Shown here: piece by piece, positions 54,780 to 63,703 of the stretch
Position numbering within the stretch: the first letter of the stretch is position 1
Layout: every line of letters starts with the position of its first letter
Source: an uncultured Pseudomonadota bacterium
GTDB lineage: Bacteria; Pseudomonadota; Gammaproteobacteria; Burkholderiales; JALYOK01
NCBI GenBank assembly: GCA_902826775.1
Contig: CADEHE010000006.1
Location: forward strand, 118,233 to 182,232
DNA: 64,000 nt
Direction of reading: 5' to 3'
Made by a program: the position numbers and the translations under genes
Notes under the pieces: generated by a model
The model's input: only the letters and a program-made list of their open reading frames with translations
What the model was told of the DNA's origin: nothing
Database searches by the model: none

Positions 54780-56288
54780 ATGCAACTCGATCAACTGACC
54801 TTGCGCCTACGTCCGCGCGGCCCGTGGGAGGCAATGGATTTGGGTACCGCGTTGCTGCGCGCCAATTGGAAACCCGTCTTGCTGTCGTGGTTGGCGCTGG
54901 TGCTGCCCCTCGTCTTCGTCATCTATGCGCTAGGGCCAGCGCCTTCAGGTTGGGTGTGGGTCGTGGTGTGGTGGCTAAAGCCGCTGTTCGCGCGGGTGCC
55001 GTTGTTCGTTCTGAGTCGTGCCGTTTTTGGGGCGCCGCCGCGTTTACACGAAGTCATACGCGCGCTGCCAGCGCTGTTGCGCACAGGCGTATTCGCCGGA
55101 CTCACCTATCTGCGGTTCGATCCGTGGCGTTCATTCAATATGCCGGTGCGTGTGCTGGAAGGCCTGCGCGGGCAAGAAGCCGGCGCGCGAGGGCGCTTGT
55201 TGCGCAAGCGCGCGGGGGGGCATGCATTCTGGTTGACGTTCGTATGCGCGATGTTCACCGTCGTATTTTCGCTGGCGCTGATCGGTTTGGTAAACATGTT
55301 CACGCCCGATCCCACCGGTACCAGGGGCAACGAGGAAAGCCTGTGGCAGCTACTAAATCGAGGTGAGGAGAATCTGCCGCTGTGGCTCTACTATTTGAAC
55401 GTGACTTTGGACTTCATCGCTTTTAGCGTTGTCGAGTTACTTTACGTGGCTTCTGGCTTTACGCTTTACCTCAATCGGCGCATGGTGCTCGAAGGGTGGG
55501 ACATCGAAGTGGCCTTGCGTGCCTTGGCGGCGCGCGTGACGGCGCAGCAGGAAAAGCAGTCCTGGGCGGGAGCCGCGGCAGCGCTTGTCGCGATAGTGAT
55601 GGCGGGAATGCTGGTGTACCCGCATGCCGGCATGGCGGTGGAGCCAAGTTCTAAAGAGGCTATCAAGAAGGTGCTGGCCGCGCCCGAGTTCGAACAATAC
55701 GAGGAGGTCACCCGCTGGAAGTACATAGGCGAGGTGCGGCCGGATAAGCGAAAGCCGGAGCAGCCACGCTGGATTGACCGGGACTTCGTTGGCGTGGGTT
55801 TCGCTGAGATTATTCGCGCGCTCGCATGGCTGGCCTTGGCGGTAGTGATCGGCTTGGTCGTGTGGCGCATTTCGAGTTGGCGGGCAAGCGCTGACAAGGG
55901 CCAAGAGCGTGCGGCACCGCCGGCACCGGTACCGCGCCAAGGCAAGAGCAAAGCCGATGAAGTGCTGCCGCACGATATAGTGCAGGCGGTGCAACAAATG
56001 CTTGCGGCCGGTCGCGTGCGCGATGCGCTGGGCCTGCTCTACCGGGCTGCTGCGGCGCGGCTGGGCGCGCGCGCCAGCGATACCGAGGCGGATTGTTTGG
56101 CGCGTGCGCGTTCGCGCGAGCAAGCAACACGCGCCTACGTCACGAACTTGGTGCGCGCGTGGCAGCGCGCCGCCTACGCGCATGAGGCCTCGCTCGATGC
56201 CGCGCACGCGTTGCTGCAAGAATGGCCGCGGCACTTTCCTGACGTGCAACCGGGTCCGCCCCCGGCAGCGCGCGCGGGACGCGCATGA
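54780..56288 (+). CDS. Membrane protein with C-terminal DUF4129 domain
   Basis: A 502-residue membrane protein. The first 300 residues have about five transmembrane helices (for example LSWLALVLPLVFVIYALG and FWLTFVCAMFTVVFSLALIG). A later helix (about residues 340-360) precedes a cytoplasmic C-terminal helical domain of the DUF4129 type (about 400-485, GRVRDALGLLYRAAAARLG). DUF4129 proteins are regularly encoded with MoxR and DUF58. The stop overlaps the next gene's start by four bases. Confidence 0.78.
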   Translation: MQLDQLTLRLRPRGPWEAMDLGTALLRANWKPVLLSWLALVLPLVFVIYALGPAPSGWVWVVVWWLKPLFARVPLFVLSRAVFGAPPRLHEVIRALPALLRTGVFAGLTYLRFDPWRSFNMPVRVLEGLRGQEAGARGRLLRKRAGGHAFWLTFVCAMFTVVFSLALIGLVNMFTPDPTGTRGNEESLWQLLNRGEENLPLWLYYLNVTLDFIAFSVVELLYVASGFTLYLNRRMVLEGWDIEVALRALAARVTAQQEKQSWAGAAAALVAIVMAGMLVYPHAGMAVEPSSKEAIKKVLAAPEFEQYEEVTRWKYIGEVRPDKRKPEQPRWIDRDFVGVGFAEIIRALAWLALAVVIGLVVWRISSWRASADKGQERAAPPAPVPRQGKSKADEVLPHDIVQAVQQMLAAGRVRDALGLLYRAAAARLGARASDTEADCLARARSREQATRAYVTNLVRAWQRAAYAHEASLDAAHALLQEWPRHFPDVQPGPPPAARAGRA

Positions 56289-57469
56289 ATCGCGCTGTCG
56301 GTATCGGTGTCCTGGTCATCATCGCGCTGGCGCTTGCGGTGCTGTTCCCGCGCTACTTCCAGCGCGTGACTGAGCGCGTGTACGTCGGCTACAAGGGCGA
56401 GGCGGCTCACAATCATCATCTTGCAGCGCAGCGCTTCTTGCAGCAGAAGGGTTTCGACGCGCAGAAATTGCGCCGGCTTGGGCAACTTGAGCAGCTGGAC
56501 AGCGATGCAATGCTATTTTGGTCGCGCGTGCCATCGGAGGGGGAGCGCACACGCTTGCTTGACTGGGTCAGCCGTGGCGGACATTTGCTTCTCGATACCC
56601 CGCAAAGCCAAGAGGCCTTGCTCAAGGACATCGGTGTAAAGCACTACTGGCCCGATGAGCCACGGAAAGATGCAGATGACACGACCCCTTCCAGGCGCAC
56701 TGGTACCGAGAAGGCCAAACCGAAGCGGGCGGCCGGCGCTGCCACGTTGGTCTGCAGCGAGGGGCGCGTAAGCTGTTCAGAACCGCGCCTAGTCGTTGCT
56801 GGACAGCAAGAGTTCATGCTTGAAATCGATTTTGGAGCGCGTCTGACCCAAAGCGAAGAGCAGGCGCAGTCACAGTTTTTGCGTAGTGCGTGGGACGACT
56901 ATGGCTATGTCATGCTCGAGCGTGCGTTTGGGCGCGGGCGCATTACAGTCTTGGCGAACGATCGCCATTTCTACAATGAGCTAATCGGTGATCACGATCA
57001 CGCGGCGTGGCTGAGCTTTGTCGTCGGCGCGCAGCAGCGCCAAGTCTGGTTTGCCGACGTGCCGCTGGCAGCCTCACTTTGGGATTGGTTGCGCGAGCAC
57101 GCGTGGCCAGTGTTGCTCGCCGCGGCGATTGTGATTGTGCTCGGGCTATGGCGTGCGGTGACGCGCTTCGGCCCGCTGCTGCCGGGGCAGGCGCCGGGCC
57201 GGCTGAGTTTCCGTGATCACCTCGTGGCATGCGGGCGTTTTCATTGGCGCCATGCCGCTGCGCATCATTTGCTGCATAACGTGGAACAAGAAGCGCAGCG
57301 GCTCGAACTCGGCGCCAAGGCGCCGCCGCCGCGCCAAGCGACGGGCCGGCCTGGTGGCCGCGCGGCCGATGCGCCGGCGTTTGTGCAAGCGGTTAAGACG
57401 ATGCAACAACGCTTGCACGCAGTACGGGAGAAGTCGCGCGCGGCCCGCAACCAGCGCAAGACCGGATAA
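56285..57469 (+). CDS. DUF4350-domain membrane protein
   Basis: A 394-residue protein with an N-terminal transmembrane helix (about 5-22), a periplasmic DUF4350 domain (about 40-255, with LLDWVSRGGHLLLDT and YVMLERAFGRGRITVLANDRHF, the latter a GATase-like pattern), and a second transmembrane helix (about 268-288) followed by a basic cytoplasmic tail. ATG 56285 overlaps the upstream stop. Function is unknown but the family travels with MoxR and DUF58. Confidence 0.8.
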   Translation: MNRAVGIGVLVIIALALAVLFPRYFQRVTERVYVGYKGEAAHNHHLAAQRFLQQKGFDAQKLRRLGQLEQLDSDAMLFWSRVPSEGERTRLLDWVSRGGHLLLDTPQSQEALLKDIGVKHYWPDEPRKDADDTTPSRRTGTEKAKPKRAAGAATLVCSEGRVSCSEPRLVVAGQQEFMLEIDFGARLTQSEEQAQSQFLRSAWDDYGYVMLERAFGRGRITVLANDRHFYNELIGDHDHAAWLSFVVGAQQRQVWFADVPLAASLWDWLREHAWPVLLAAAIVIVLGLWRAVTRFGPLLPGQAPGRLSFRDHLVACGRFHWRHAAAHHLLHNVEQEAQRLELGAKAPPPRQATGRPGGRAADAPAFVQAVKTMQQRLHAVREKSRAARNQRKTG

Positions 57470-57514
57470 TTTCACGCCAATTCGAATGACTTTCTTGAGA
57501 AGTAGGGGAGATAG

Positions 57515-58504
57515 ATGACCGAACCCGTTTCGCTTTCGCTTCAAGAGGCCGCGCAGCGTGCGGCGCAGCACGTCGACTCAATGAAGCAAGAGATCGGCAA
57601 AGCCTTGGTCGGACAGGAATCGGTAGTCGAGGAAGTTTTGATCGCGCTGCTGAGCGGTGGGCATGTCTTGATCGAGGGCGTGCCCGGGCTCGGCAAAACT
57701 TTGCTGGTGCAGGCGTTGGCGAAGACCTTTGCCGGGCACTTTGCCCGCATTCAATTCACGCCCGACTTGATGCCGGCGGATGTGGTCGGCCACACTTGGA
57801 TCGATCCGACCACGCGGCACTTCTCCGTGCGCAAGGGGCCGGTGTTCACTAATTTGTTGCTGGCGGACGAAATTAACCGCGCGCCGGCGAAGACGCAGGC
57901 CGCGCTGTTGGAGGTGATGCAGGAAGGCCAAGTCACGCTCGAGGGCGAAACGCACATCTTGCCGGCGCCGTTTATGGTCTTGGCGACACAGAACCCAATC
58001 GAACAAGAAGGCACTTACGCGCTGCCGGAAGCGCAGTTGGATCGTTTCTTGTTGAAGGTGCGCATCGACTTTCCGAGCGAGCAAGAAGAGATCGACTTGG
58101 TCAACACTGTCACCGCCAACCGCGTTGGCGACCGGCTCAATGTCTCTGCTGTGAATACCTTGATCGACGCGCGCGTGGCGGGGAAACTGAAAGAGATCAC
58201 CGCCAACGTGCGCGTGGATCCGGCCGTGCTGGAGTACGCGGTGCGGGTGGCGCGCGCCACGCGCGAAACTAACGGCGTGCAGCAGGGCGCCGGGCCGCGC
58301 GGCAGCATATCCCTGGTCCGGGCCGCGCGCGGCGCAGCATTGATGGCCGGGCGCGAGTTTGTCGTGCCGGACGACATCAAACGCGTGGCGCTGCCAGCGC
58401 TGCGCCATCGTGTTGTCCCAGCGCCGGAAGTGGAGATCGAAGGCGGCAGTAGCGACGATATCGTCAAAGGTGTGCTGCAGCGCGTGCCGGCGCCGCGCCA
58501 ATAA
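57515..58504 (+). CDS. MoxR-type AAA+ ATPase
   Basis: A 329-residue AAA+ ATPase of the MoxR family, thought to act as a chaperone that assembles or activates partner complexes. Walker A is GVPGLGKT (residues 55-62), Walker B is LLLADEINRAP, sensor 1 is ATQNPIEQEG, and a C-terminal lid includes GPRGSISLVRAARGAALM. It has a good ribosome binding site (GGGGAG). It lies 45 bases after DUF4350 and 15 before DUF58, its usual partner. Confidence 0.94.
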   Translation: MTEPVSLSLQEAAQRAAQHVDSMKQEIGKALVGQESVVEEVLIALLSGGHVLIEGVPGLGKTLLVQALAKTFAGHFARIQFTPDLMPADVVGHTWIDPTTRHFSVRKGPVFTNLLLADEINRAPAKTQAALLEVMQEGQVTLEGETHILPAPFMVLATQNPIEQEGTYALPEAQLDRFLLKVRIDFPSEQEEIDLVNTVTANRVGDRLNVSAVNTLIDARVAGKLKEITANVRVDPAVLEYAVRVARATRETNGVQQGAGPRGSISLVRAARGAALMAGREFVVPDDIKRVALPALRHRVVPAPEVEIEGGSSDDIVKGVLQRVPAPRQ

Positions 58505-58519
58505 CAACATACCGGCCGC

Positions 58520-59827
58520 ATGCTGATTCCAAGTCCGCGCTTGCTTATCGCCACCACGCTGTGGCTGGCGTTTGCTCTCGCCGCCAGCGTCTGGCCGGAG
58601 TGGATGGGGTCTTGGCTGAACTTGGGCGCCGTGCTCGCTTTCCTAGCTGGATTCGATTTGTATTCCGCCTGGCGCCAAGCGTTGCCACGGGCCGAACGCC
58701 ATGTCGCCGGGTCATTGGCGCTCGGCGTGCGCGCGCCGGTGCGTCTGCGCTTTACCGCGCCACCCGGCAGGCCGGCGGCATTGGAAGTGTTCGATCATCA
58801 TCCGCCGCAAGCCAGCGCTGAGGGCATGCCTGCGCGCGTGGTGGTGCGCGCGGGCGAATGGACCGAAGGCAGCTATTGGTTGACACCCCTGCAGCGTGGC
58901 GCGCTCAACTTTGGCCATGTCGTGGCGCGCGTGAATTCGCCTTGGCGGCTGTGGCAGCGCCGCGTCAAGCTGGCGCAGCCGCAGTTGGTGCGCGTGTATC
59001 CGAACTTCGCGGCGGTGACCAAGTACACGCTGCTGGCGACCGACCATCGTTTGTCGCAGATCGGCATCTTGCAGCGCCGGCGGCGCGGCGAGGGGATGGA
59101 GTTTGATAGCTTGCGCGAGTACCGTCAGGGCGACAGCCTGCGCCGCATCGATTGGAAAGCCACCGCGCGCGCCGACAAAATCATCGCGCGCGACTACCGC
59201 GACGAACGCGATCAGCAAGTGATGTTTTTGCTCGACTGCAGCCGCCGTATGAACGCCAAGGACGATGCGCTGACCCACTTCGATCACGCGATGAACGCGA
59301 CCTTGTTGCTTGCCTACGTTGCACTGGCGCAAGGCGATGCGGTGGGGCTGGCGACGTTCGGTGGTGAAGTGCGCCGCGTGGCCCCGCGCAAATCGGGCGG
59401 CACGCTCAATCAACTGCTCAATACGGTATACGATTTGCAGCCGAGTCTGGCAGTGCCGGACTACTACAGCGCCGCACTCGACTTGTTGCAGCGTGTGCGC
59501 AAACGTGCGCTGGTGGTTATAGTTTCCAACCTGCGCGATGAAGACGATAGCACCCTGCTGCCGGCGATCAAGCTGCTCACCGATCGCCACTTGGTGCTGT
59601 TTGCCAACTTGCGCGAAATGGTGGTCGATGCGGTGGCTGAGGAGCCGGTGCGTGGTTTGTCGAGCGCACTCACTTACGCGGCGGCCATTGACTATCTGGC
59701 GCGCCGCCGCCGCGCCTTTCAGCGTCTGACGGGCTGTGGCGCGATCGCCATGGATGTTACGCCGGACAAGCTCGCGCTAGCGCTGGTGAATCAATACCTG
59801 GGCCTTAAATCCAGTGGCCAGCTTTGA
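58520..59827 (+). CDS. DUF58 domain protein (VWA-like MoxR partner)
   Basis: A 435-residue protein with one or two N-terminal transmembrane helices (about 5-45) and a C-terminal DUF58 region (about 190-290, with FDSLREYRQGDSLRRIDWK). The latter opens a von Willebrand-A-like fold (FLLDCSRRMNAKDD, a metal-site DxS-like motif with Ser replaced in DCSRR). Function is unknown; DUF58 and MoxR are nearly always paired. It converges with the small lipoprotein gene at a 12-base gap. Confidence 0.9.
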   Translation: MLIPSPRLLIATTLWLAFALAASVWPEWMGSWLNLGAVLAFLAGFDLYSAWRQALPRAERHVAGSLALGVRAPVRLRFTAPPGRPAALEVFDHHPPQASAEGMPARVVVRAGEWTEGSYWLTPLQRGALNFGHVVARVNSPWRLWQRRVKLAQPQLVRVYPNFAAVTKYTLLATDHRLSQIGILQRRRRGEGMEFDSLREYRQGDSLRRIDWKATARADKIIARDYRDERDQQVMFLLDCSRRMNAKDDALTHFDHAMNATLLLAYVALAQGDAVGLATFGGEVRRVAPRKSGGTLNQLLNTVYDLQPSLAVPDYYSAALDLLQRVRKRALVVIVSNLRDEDDSTLLPAIKLLTDRHLVLFANLREMVVDAVAEEPVRGLSSALTYAAAIDYLARRRRAFQRLTGCGAIAMDVTPDKLALALVNQYLGLKSSGQL

Positions 59828-59839
59828 CGAACGCTGCCC

Positions 59840-60247
59840 TTACCACCAATACGGCTCCCAGTAGGGCGACGGATACCAGAACCTGCCTCGGTAACGAGGA
59901 CTAACAGGACCCCAGTATCCCCAAGGGCGATAGTACGGTCCATAGTAGTACGGGCGCCGTAACGCTTCTTCAAAGCGAGCCTGTTCCAGGTAAGTCGCCT
60001 GCATATAGTCGATGACCTTATCGGGCACGCCGCGCTGGCGCAAATCCGCTAACTGCGATGCCGGCAGTTCATAGACCGCGCGCGAGTCCTTCATAAGCTT
60101 GATAATGTCATCCGCGCTCTTGCCCTCTTGGCTCAGCTGCACGACTTGATCGGGCGCGGGTGGTTCCGGGCGCGGTTGATTGAGCGTTGCGCACCCGCCC
60201 GCAAGCAGCAGGACGGTGGCGGCGAGTAGAATGAGCAATCGGTTCAT
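59840..60247 (-). CDS. Small Tyr/Pro/Trp-rich lipoprotein
   Basis: A 135-residue lipoprotein with lipobox LAGGC (acylated Cys19). I chose ATG 60247; an in-frame ATG at 60304 would put a charged leader before the signal. Residues of about 30-90 form a helical domain (DQVVQLSQEGKSADDIIKLM), and the last 35 residues are rich in Tyr, Trp and Pro (RRPYYYGPYYRPWGYWGP). Such tails occur on small outer-membrane lipoproteins of unknown function. A possible FNR-type promoter lies upstream. Confidence 0.75.
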   Translation of the reverse strand: MNRLLILLAATVLLLAGGCATLNQPRPEPPAPDQVVQLSQEGKSADDIIKLMKDSRAVYELPASQLADLRQRGVPDKVIDYMQATYLEQARFEEALRRPYYYGPYYRPWGYWGPVSPRYRGRFWYPSPYWEPYWW

Positions 60248-60568
60248 AGCATAAGCCCAGCGCTTTGAAATAATAAGACTGTGATTCTGCAGTAGTAGTT
60301 GCATGGTTCAATCGGCGAGCCATCTTAACGCCGCGGCGCGTTGCTTTGTTGACGCAAGTCAAGGCGCCCCGGAAGCTAGTAAGCGGTGACCGGGTTGGCG
60401 GAGCGAGGCGTGCGGATGACCCGGTATCATTGACGCCATTCGCATCGATCAGAGTAGTCGTGCCGCATGACGATTCAATGCTGACCGGTACGGCGCACAT
60501 CGCGTTGCCGAGCTGCGAAATCCGGATGCTGTGCCAAACCGTAAATCAACCTGTGACAAGGAGAGATC
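60248..60568. other. Intergenic region between lipoprotein and peroxiredoxin genes
   Basis: This 321-base divergent region holds the FNR-type palindrome described separately and the peroxiredoxin ribosome binding site (AAGGAGAG, near 60558-60565). A TTGACG at about 60437 could be a -35 for the peroxiredoxin gene but has no convincing -10. No other gene or RNA is evident. Confidence 0.5.
60322..60362 (-). promoter_or_regulatory. Candidate FNR/CRP-family class II promoter
   Basis: The palindrome TTGACGCAAGTCAA (60349-60362) fits the FNR-type pattern TTGAY-N4-RTCAA. On the minus strand a TAAGAT hexamer (60322-60327) lies 31 bases from its centre, the spacing of a class II activator at about -41.5. 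It would start transcription near 60315, 68 bases before the lipoprotein ATG. On the plus strand no -10 element sits at that distance. Unverified. Confidence 0.45.
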
Positions 60569-61069
60569 ATGATCAAAGTAGGCGATAAATTGCCCGAAGC
60601 CACGTTGTATGAATTCAACGAAGTCGAAGCACCGGGTTGCGCCATCGGACCGATGCCGGTCAAGGTCAGCGAGGCCGCAGCCGGCAAGCGCATTGCGCTG
60701 TTCGCTTTGCCGGGCGCCTTCACGCCGACTTGCTCGGCCAAGCACGTGCCGGGCTACACGGCCCTGCACGATCAGCTGAAGGGCAAGGGCGTGGACGAAA
60801 TTTGGTGCGTGTCAGTGAATGATGCCTTTGTCATGGGCGCCTGGGCGCGCGATCAAAAGACGCAAGGAAAGATGCGCATGCTCGGCGACGGTAGCGGCGA
60901 TTTCACCAAGGCGTTGGGGCTGGAGTTCGATCTGTCCGCACGCGGCTTCGGCGTGCGCTCGCAGCGCTATTCCATGCTGGTGGAAAACGGCGTGGTCAAG
61001 AAACTTAACTTGGAAGCGCCGGGCAAATTCGAAGTGAGCGACGCGCAGACGTTGCTAAACCAAATGTAA
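60569..61069 (+). CDS. Peroxiredoxin (Prx5-type, AhpC/TSA superfamily)
   Basis: A 166-residue thiol peroxidase. The catalytic motif PGAFTPTCSAKHVPGY places the peroxidatic Cys at residue 55, and Arg in the RSQRYSMLVENG segment completes the active site. A Cys at residue 80 (IWC) might serve as resolving Cys. No glutaredoxin domain is fused. It reduces peroxides in the cytosol. A strong AAGGAGAG site precedes ATG 60569, and a terminator closes the gene, so it is a single-gene unit. Confidence 0.93.
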   Translation: MIKVGDKLPEATLYEFNEVEAPGCAIGPMPVKVSEAAAGKRIALFALPGAFTPTCSAKHVPGYTALHDQLKGKGVDEIWCVSVNDAFVMGAWARDQKTQGKMRMLGDGSGDFTKALGLEFDLSARGFGVRSQRYSMLVENGVVKKLNLEAPGKFEVSDAQTLLNQM

Positions 61070-61108
61070 GGACCGGCGCCGCGCTCGGCGTCAGTTCGCA
61101 AATTGCCG

Positions 61109-61136
61109 CGCCGCCCTCGAGGGCGGCGTTTTTTTT
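61109..61136 (+). terminator. Intrinsic terminator of the peroxiredoxin gene
   Basis: A perfect 20-base palindrome CGCCGCCCTCGAGGGCGGCG (61109-61128) is followed by eight T residues, 39 bases after the stop. Confidence 0.92.
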
Positions 61137-61454
61137 GGCCGACCCAAACTGATCCGGTGTTGCCCTCCTGATTTGAACGCGTCGGCCGATAGTACGAATG
61201 TACTGTCAGCGAATCGTTTTGCTGTAGCGTTAGCGAATAGTGTGCGCGGCGCGATGAATCTGTGACTTGTTACCGCTACTTTGTGCGCAACGGGAACAGT
61301 AAGTGAATTCGCAGCGAGCGAGAACAGAGAGGCGGACAACGATAGTTTCGATTGCAGTAAGTCAGGGCGCGACGCCGCGCTTCCCGTGAATAGGGGGGTG
61401 TGACGATGTACCGTTGCGGGGCGATGCGCGCGTCCTATAGTTAAAAGAGGATGT
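61137..61454. other. Intergenic region with a possible promoter for the hydrolase gene
   Basis: A 318-base region. Near its end TTGCGG (61414-61419) and TATAGT (61436-61441) are separated by 16 bases and would start transcription about 61448, close to the hydrolase start. The antisense open frame here has no protein-like character. Nothing else is recognised. Confidence 0.4.
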
Positions 61455-62333
61455 GTGCTGACCATGCGGCTGAACCTAGCAACAACAAAAAAACACCTCG
61501 CCACGGCACTGTTGCCGTTCGCGGCGCTCGGGTCCGCCGGCTGGAACTTTCTCGATCAGAAGCAGCGTGAGTTGATCTTCCGCCCGGAGTTGGATCAAAG
61601 CGCCGGGTTGGCGGTCGATCTGAACTATCAAGAACTGTGGATCCCGCTCGCGCGCAGCGCAGCGAACGGCGTCGCGAGCGCGATGCTGCACGCGTGGTGG
61701 CTACCCGCCGCGCGTGCCGATGCGCCGGTGATTTTGTTTCTGCATGGCGCGCGTTGGAGTTTGTACGGCAACGCCAACCGCATCGCTTATTGGCATGCAC
61801 TGGGTTACGCGCTGCTGGCGATCGATTACCGCGGTTTCGGCAAAAGTCCGGGGACGTTGCCTACCGAAGCTAGCGTCTACGAAGATGCGCAGTCGGCGTG
61901 GGCGTTCCTGCAGAGATTGCAGCCCGGCGTGACACGCCGCTTCGTGTATGGCCACTCGCTCGGCGGCGCTATCGCTATCGACCTGGCCGCCAAGAACGAC
62001 GATTTGGCCGGTGTAATCGTCGAATCGACATTTACCTCGATCCGCGATATGGCCAAAATCGTCGCTTCGCGCTGGTTGCCGTTGGGGCCGGTGGTGACGC
62101 ATCGCTTCGATTCGCTGTCAAAAATCGCTTCGATCAACGCGCCGGTCTTATTCATTCACGGCACCGCTGACGAGGTGGTGCCGCATCAAATGAGCCTGCG
62201 CTTGCACGCCGCAGCGCGCGAGCCCAAGCGCTTGGCGATCTTCCCTGACGCTGGCCACGGCGATACTTGTTGGAAGGGCGATGCAGCCTATCGCAGCGCC
62301 GTGCAGAAGTTCGTCGCTGAATCTGCCGCCTAG
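61455..62333 (+). CDS. Alpha/beta-hydrolase (BEM46/ABHD13-like)
   Basis: A 292-residue hydrolase. The nucleophile elbow is GHSLGG (Ser about residue 163), the oxyanion stretch is LHGAR, the acid is in HGTADEVVP, and His is in DAGHGDT. The first 25 residues are weakly hydrophobic and may anchor the protein. GTG 61455 and ATG 61464 are alternative starts; AAGAGG lies just upstream. Members of this branch are predicted acyl- or peptidyl-hydrolases; the substrate is unknown. Confidence 0.83.
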   Translation: MLTMRLNLATTKKHLATALLPFAALGSAGWNFLDQKQRELIFRPELDQSAGLAVDLNYQELWIPLARSAANGVASAMLHAWWLPAARADAPVILFLHGARWSLYGNANRIAYWHALGYALLAIDYRGFGKSPGTLPTEASVYEDAQSAWAFLQRLQPGVTRRFVYGHSLGGAIAIDLAAKNDDLAGVIVESTFTSIRDMAKIVASRWLPLGPVVTHRFDSLSKIASINAPVLFIHGTADEVVPHQMSLRLHAAAREPKRLAIFPDAGHGDTCWKGDAAYRSAVQKFVAESAA

Positions 62334-62343
62334 CGCGGGGCTA

Positions 62344-63627
62344 TTAGTCCACGATCGCTTGCAGCACGGTCGCGCGGAATAGCGCGCGATAGTGATTCCT
62401 AACCGGCGGATTCTGGAATAGCAGCAGCGCGGTGAGCTGTTCTTTCGGGTCGACGAAGAAGAATGTCCCCGCGTAGCCGCCCCAATAAAACTCGCCCGGC
62501 GTGCCGTTCCACTCGCTCATGCCTTGGTGCTCGCGCACCGCGAATCCGAGGCCAAAGCCGTAGCCTGGGCCGGGCAGAAACGCTGTGCCCGGTGCGATGT
62601 TCGCGTTGAGGTGATTCGATGCCATCCAGGCGAGGGTCTTGCGGCTCAAAATGCGCGTGCCATCCAATGTGCCGCCGTTGACGAGCATTTGGCAGAAGCG
62701 CAGGTAGTCGCCCGCAGTGGCGCCAAGTCCGTGGCCGGACGCAAACCATGTCGTTCGCTGTGTTAGATCGAGCAGTTCTGGAACTTTGCCGGTATCTTTG
62801 TCGGGTTGCGGCTGCGCGATGCGCTTCGCCTTCTCAGCGGGCACCTGGAACGCGGTGTCGGTCATGCCTAGCGGTTTGAGCAAGCGTTCGGCGAGCAATT
62901 GGTCGAGCGGCTGTTTGGCCGCCAGTTCGACTACGCGCCCAAGCACATCGGTGGAGTGGCCGTACTCCCACGTGCTGCCAGGCTCGTAGCGCAGCGGCAG
63001 TTTTGCCATCATTTTGGCGAAACTTTCGTTGGTCCAGGTCGTCCCTGCTTTCTGCAACTCTTCCAAGCTGCCCATGCCGGCCTGCTTATAGAAATCCTTA
63101 ACCGCGGCTTTGTCACCGATCACGCCGTAAGTCATGCCGGAGGTGTGGCGCAACAGATCTTGTACCGTGATCTGCCGCTTGGCAGGCACCAATGCAACCG
63201 TCGGCGCGCCGGTCTTGGCGTCAAAGGTTTCAACCACCACTTTCATTTCTTTGAATTCGGAAACGTACTTCGAGATGGGCTCATGCAGTCCGAGCTTGCC
63301 TTCTTCGATCAGCATCATCGCCAGTACGCTGACGATCGGCTTGGTCATCGAATACATGCGAAAGATGGCGTCCGTCGTCATCGGCACGTTGTTGGCCCGG
63401 TCTTGCAAGCCGAACGCCTTGTAGTAGATCAGCTTGCCTTTGCGGGCGACAGCTGCCACCGCCCCGGGGAAATCGCCGGCGGCGATGCCGCCTTGCACCA
63501 TTGCGCTGAAGTGCTCCAGGCGCGCCGTAGACATGCCGACGTCCTCGGGTTTAGCTTCCGGCAGCGGTGCCGCGCCGACACTCGCAGCCAGCAGGAATAG
63601 AAAGAGCAGACGCACGATGGACAACAT
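62344..63627 (-). CDS. Exported serine hydrolase of the beta-lactamase/class C family
   Basis: A 427-residue protein with a signal peptide (about 1-19, cleavage near GAA). The SxxK motif is S93-M-T-K96, a YGHS stretch (about residue 215) occupies the YxN position, and HxG-like motifs occur near the C-terminus. The family includes esterases (EstB type), D-aminopeptidases and class C beta-lactamases. The YGH variant and absence of an ampR neighbour argue for an esterase or other hydrolase rather than a resistance enzyme. It converges with the alpha/beta-hydrolase at a 10-base gap. Confidence 0.85.
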   Translation of the reverse strand: MLSIVRLLFLFLLAASVGAAPLPEAKPEDVGMSTARLEHFSAMVQGGIAAGDFPGAVAAVARKGKLIYYKAFGLQDRANNVPMTTDAIFRMYSMTKPIVSVLAMMLIEEGKLGLHEPISKYVSEFKEMKVVVETFDAKTGAPTVALVPAKRQITVQDLLRHTSGMTYGVIGDKAAVKDFYKQAGMGSLEELQKAGTTWTNESFAKMMAKLPLRYEPGSTWEYGHSTDVLGRVVELAAKQPLDQLLAERLLKPLGMTDTAFQVPAEKAKRIAQPQPDKDTGKVPELLDLTQRTTWFASGHGLGATAGDYLRFCQMLVNGGTLDGTRILSRKTLAWMASNHLNANIAPGTAFLPGPGYGFGLGFAVREHQGMSEWNGTPGEFYWGGYAGTFFFVDPKEQLTALLLFQNPPVRNHYRALFRATVLQAIVD

Positions 63628-63703
63628 GGAGCCTCCCGATTTGTTTGGATGATTTCGCAGGATAGATGCGCGCTTAGGCCGCTAGTCTTTCAAGGAACGC
63701 ACG

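Noticed and set aside
54046..54798. 250-codon frame inside the SpoIIM gene
   Set aside because: Out-of-frame shadow with Arg/His/Val-rich composition overlapping a clear SpoIIM-family protein.
62344..63627. Antibiotic-resistance beta-lactamase
   Set aside because: Although the SxxK motif is present, the YGH variant and lack of an AmpR-type regulator fit the esterase-like members better.
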